DNA from: Streptomyces asoensis
GTDB lineage: Bacteria > Actinomycetota > Actinomycetes > Streptomycetales > Streptomycetaceae
Direction: 5' to 3'
Assembly (NCBI RefSeq): GCF_016860545.1
Contig: NZ_BNEB01000002.1
Span: 496,001 to 560,000, forward strand
Length of the DNA: 64,000 nucleotides
In this document: in pieces, positions 63,927-64,000 of the stretch
Layout of the letters: every line of letters begins with the position of its first letter
Numbering within the stretch: position 1 is the stretch's first letter
The notes under the pieces: generated by a model
What the model was told of the DNA's origin: nothing
Seen by the model: the letters and a program-made list of their open reading frames with translations, nothing else
Databases searched by the model: none
Translations under genes and position numbers: made by a program

Positions 63927-64000
63927 ATGCCCTTCGCCCGCCTCGCCTCAGCGACGACCCCCACCTGCCACCTCGGCCTGGGTCTCGCCGCCGTCGGCCG
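63927..64000 (+). CDS. Aldo/keto reductase, N-terminal fragment cut by the window edge
   Basis: An in-frame ATG at 63927, with ACGGAGCC 8 bases ahead, opens a frame to the window end reading PFARLASATTPTCHLGLGLAAVG. The LGLGLAAVGR strand resembles the N-terminus of streptomycete aldo/keto reductases near argH. Only 24 codons are visible. Confidence 0.5.
   Translation, partial: MPFARLASATTPTCHLGLGLAAVG

Overview
The window is high-GC (about 70 percent or more) actinobacterial chromosome with GTG and TTG starts and short or absent leaders. It looks like Streptomyces. From memory, the gene order (conservon-type P450, glycine betaine transporter, glnA4 region, infC-rpmI-rplT, pheST, argCJBDR, argH) matches the S. 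coelicolor region running roughly from SCO1626 down to SCO1570; this synteny was recalled, not computed. It is core chromosome with small accessory islands. I saw no rRNA, tRNA, CRISPR array, prophage or insertion sequence.

Layout. 1-3.2 kb: conservon-type cytochrome P450 (its first base lies outside the window), an RluA pseudouridine synthase and a GNAT acetyltransferase. 3.2-7.1 kb: an APC permease behind a strong palindrome, an iron-boxed siderophore-interacting reductase, and a 5'-3' exonuclease. 7.3-12 kb: a two-gene glycine betaine-type ABC transporter with permease and binding protein fused, then an XRE-cupin regulator overlapping a metal-receptor protein. 12-15.7 kb: a membrane-anchored ChW-repeat protein, then a divergent TDT exporter/LysR pair. 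15.8-21.1 kb: a gamma-glutamylation locus for ethanolamine use (gamma-glutamyl hydrolase, GntR/FadR repressor, glnA4, aldehyde dehydrogenase, SDR) with a repeated operator-like motif. 21.1-28.3 kb: a PLP racemase/aldolase-fold enzyme, a proline-rich membrane protein coupled to an orphan mycosin protease, a serine hydrolase, SseB-like and DUF1844 proteins.

28.4-36.3 kb is translation machinery: infC with an AUC start and an attenuator-like leader, rpmI, rplT, a SpoU/TrmH methyltransferase, an orphan histidine kinase, pheS and pheT. 36.3-49.3 kb is mixed: a dispersed-repeat array, a TPR regulator, Nudix, 3-hydroxybutyryl-CoA dehydrogenase, DigH/YngK-like glycosidase, a divergent EamA/MocR pair whose start codons overlap, a GNAT, a histidine-phosphatase relative lacking its catalytic His, and a secreted GH51 arabinofuranosidase with a clear promoter/operator. 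49.4-54.3 kb is argCJBDR with an ARG-box promoter.

54.3-62.2 kb separates argR from argH. It holds a flavin electron-transfer operon (ferric-reductase-like protein, triple FMN-binding protein, ApbE flavinyl transferase), an L,D-transpeptidase-like protein, an animal-type haem peroxidase, a PNPOx-fold protein and a secreted two-repeat protein. argH follows with its own tandem ARG boxes, and an aldo/keto reductase begins at the right edge.

The points most worth following are the extracytosolic flavinylation operon, the ethanolamine locus with its shared motif, the orphan mycosin pair, the overlapping start codons of EamA/MocR, and the infC leader.
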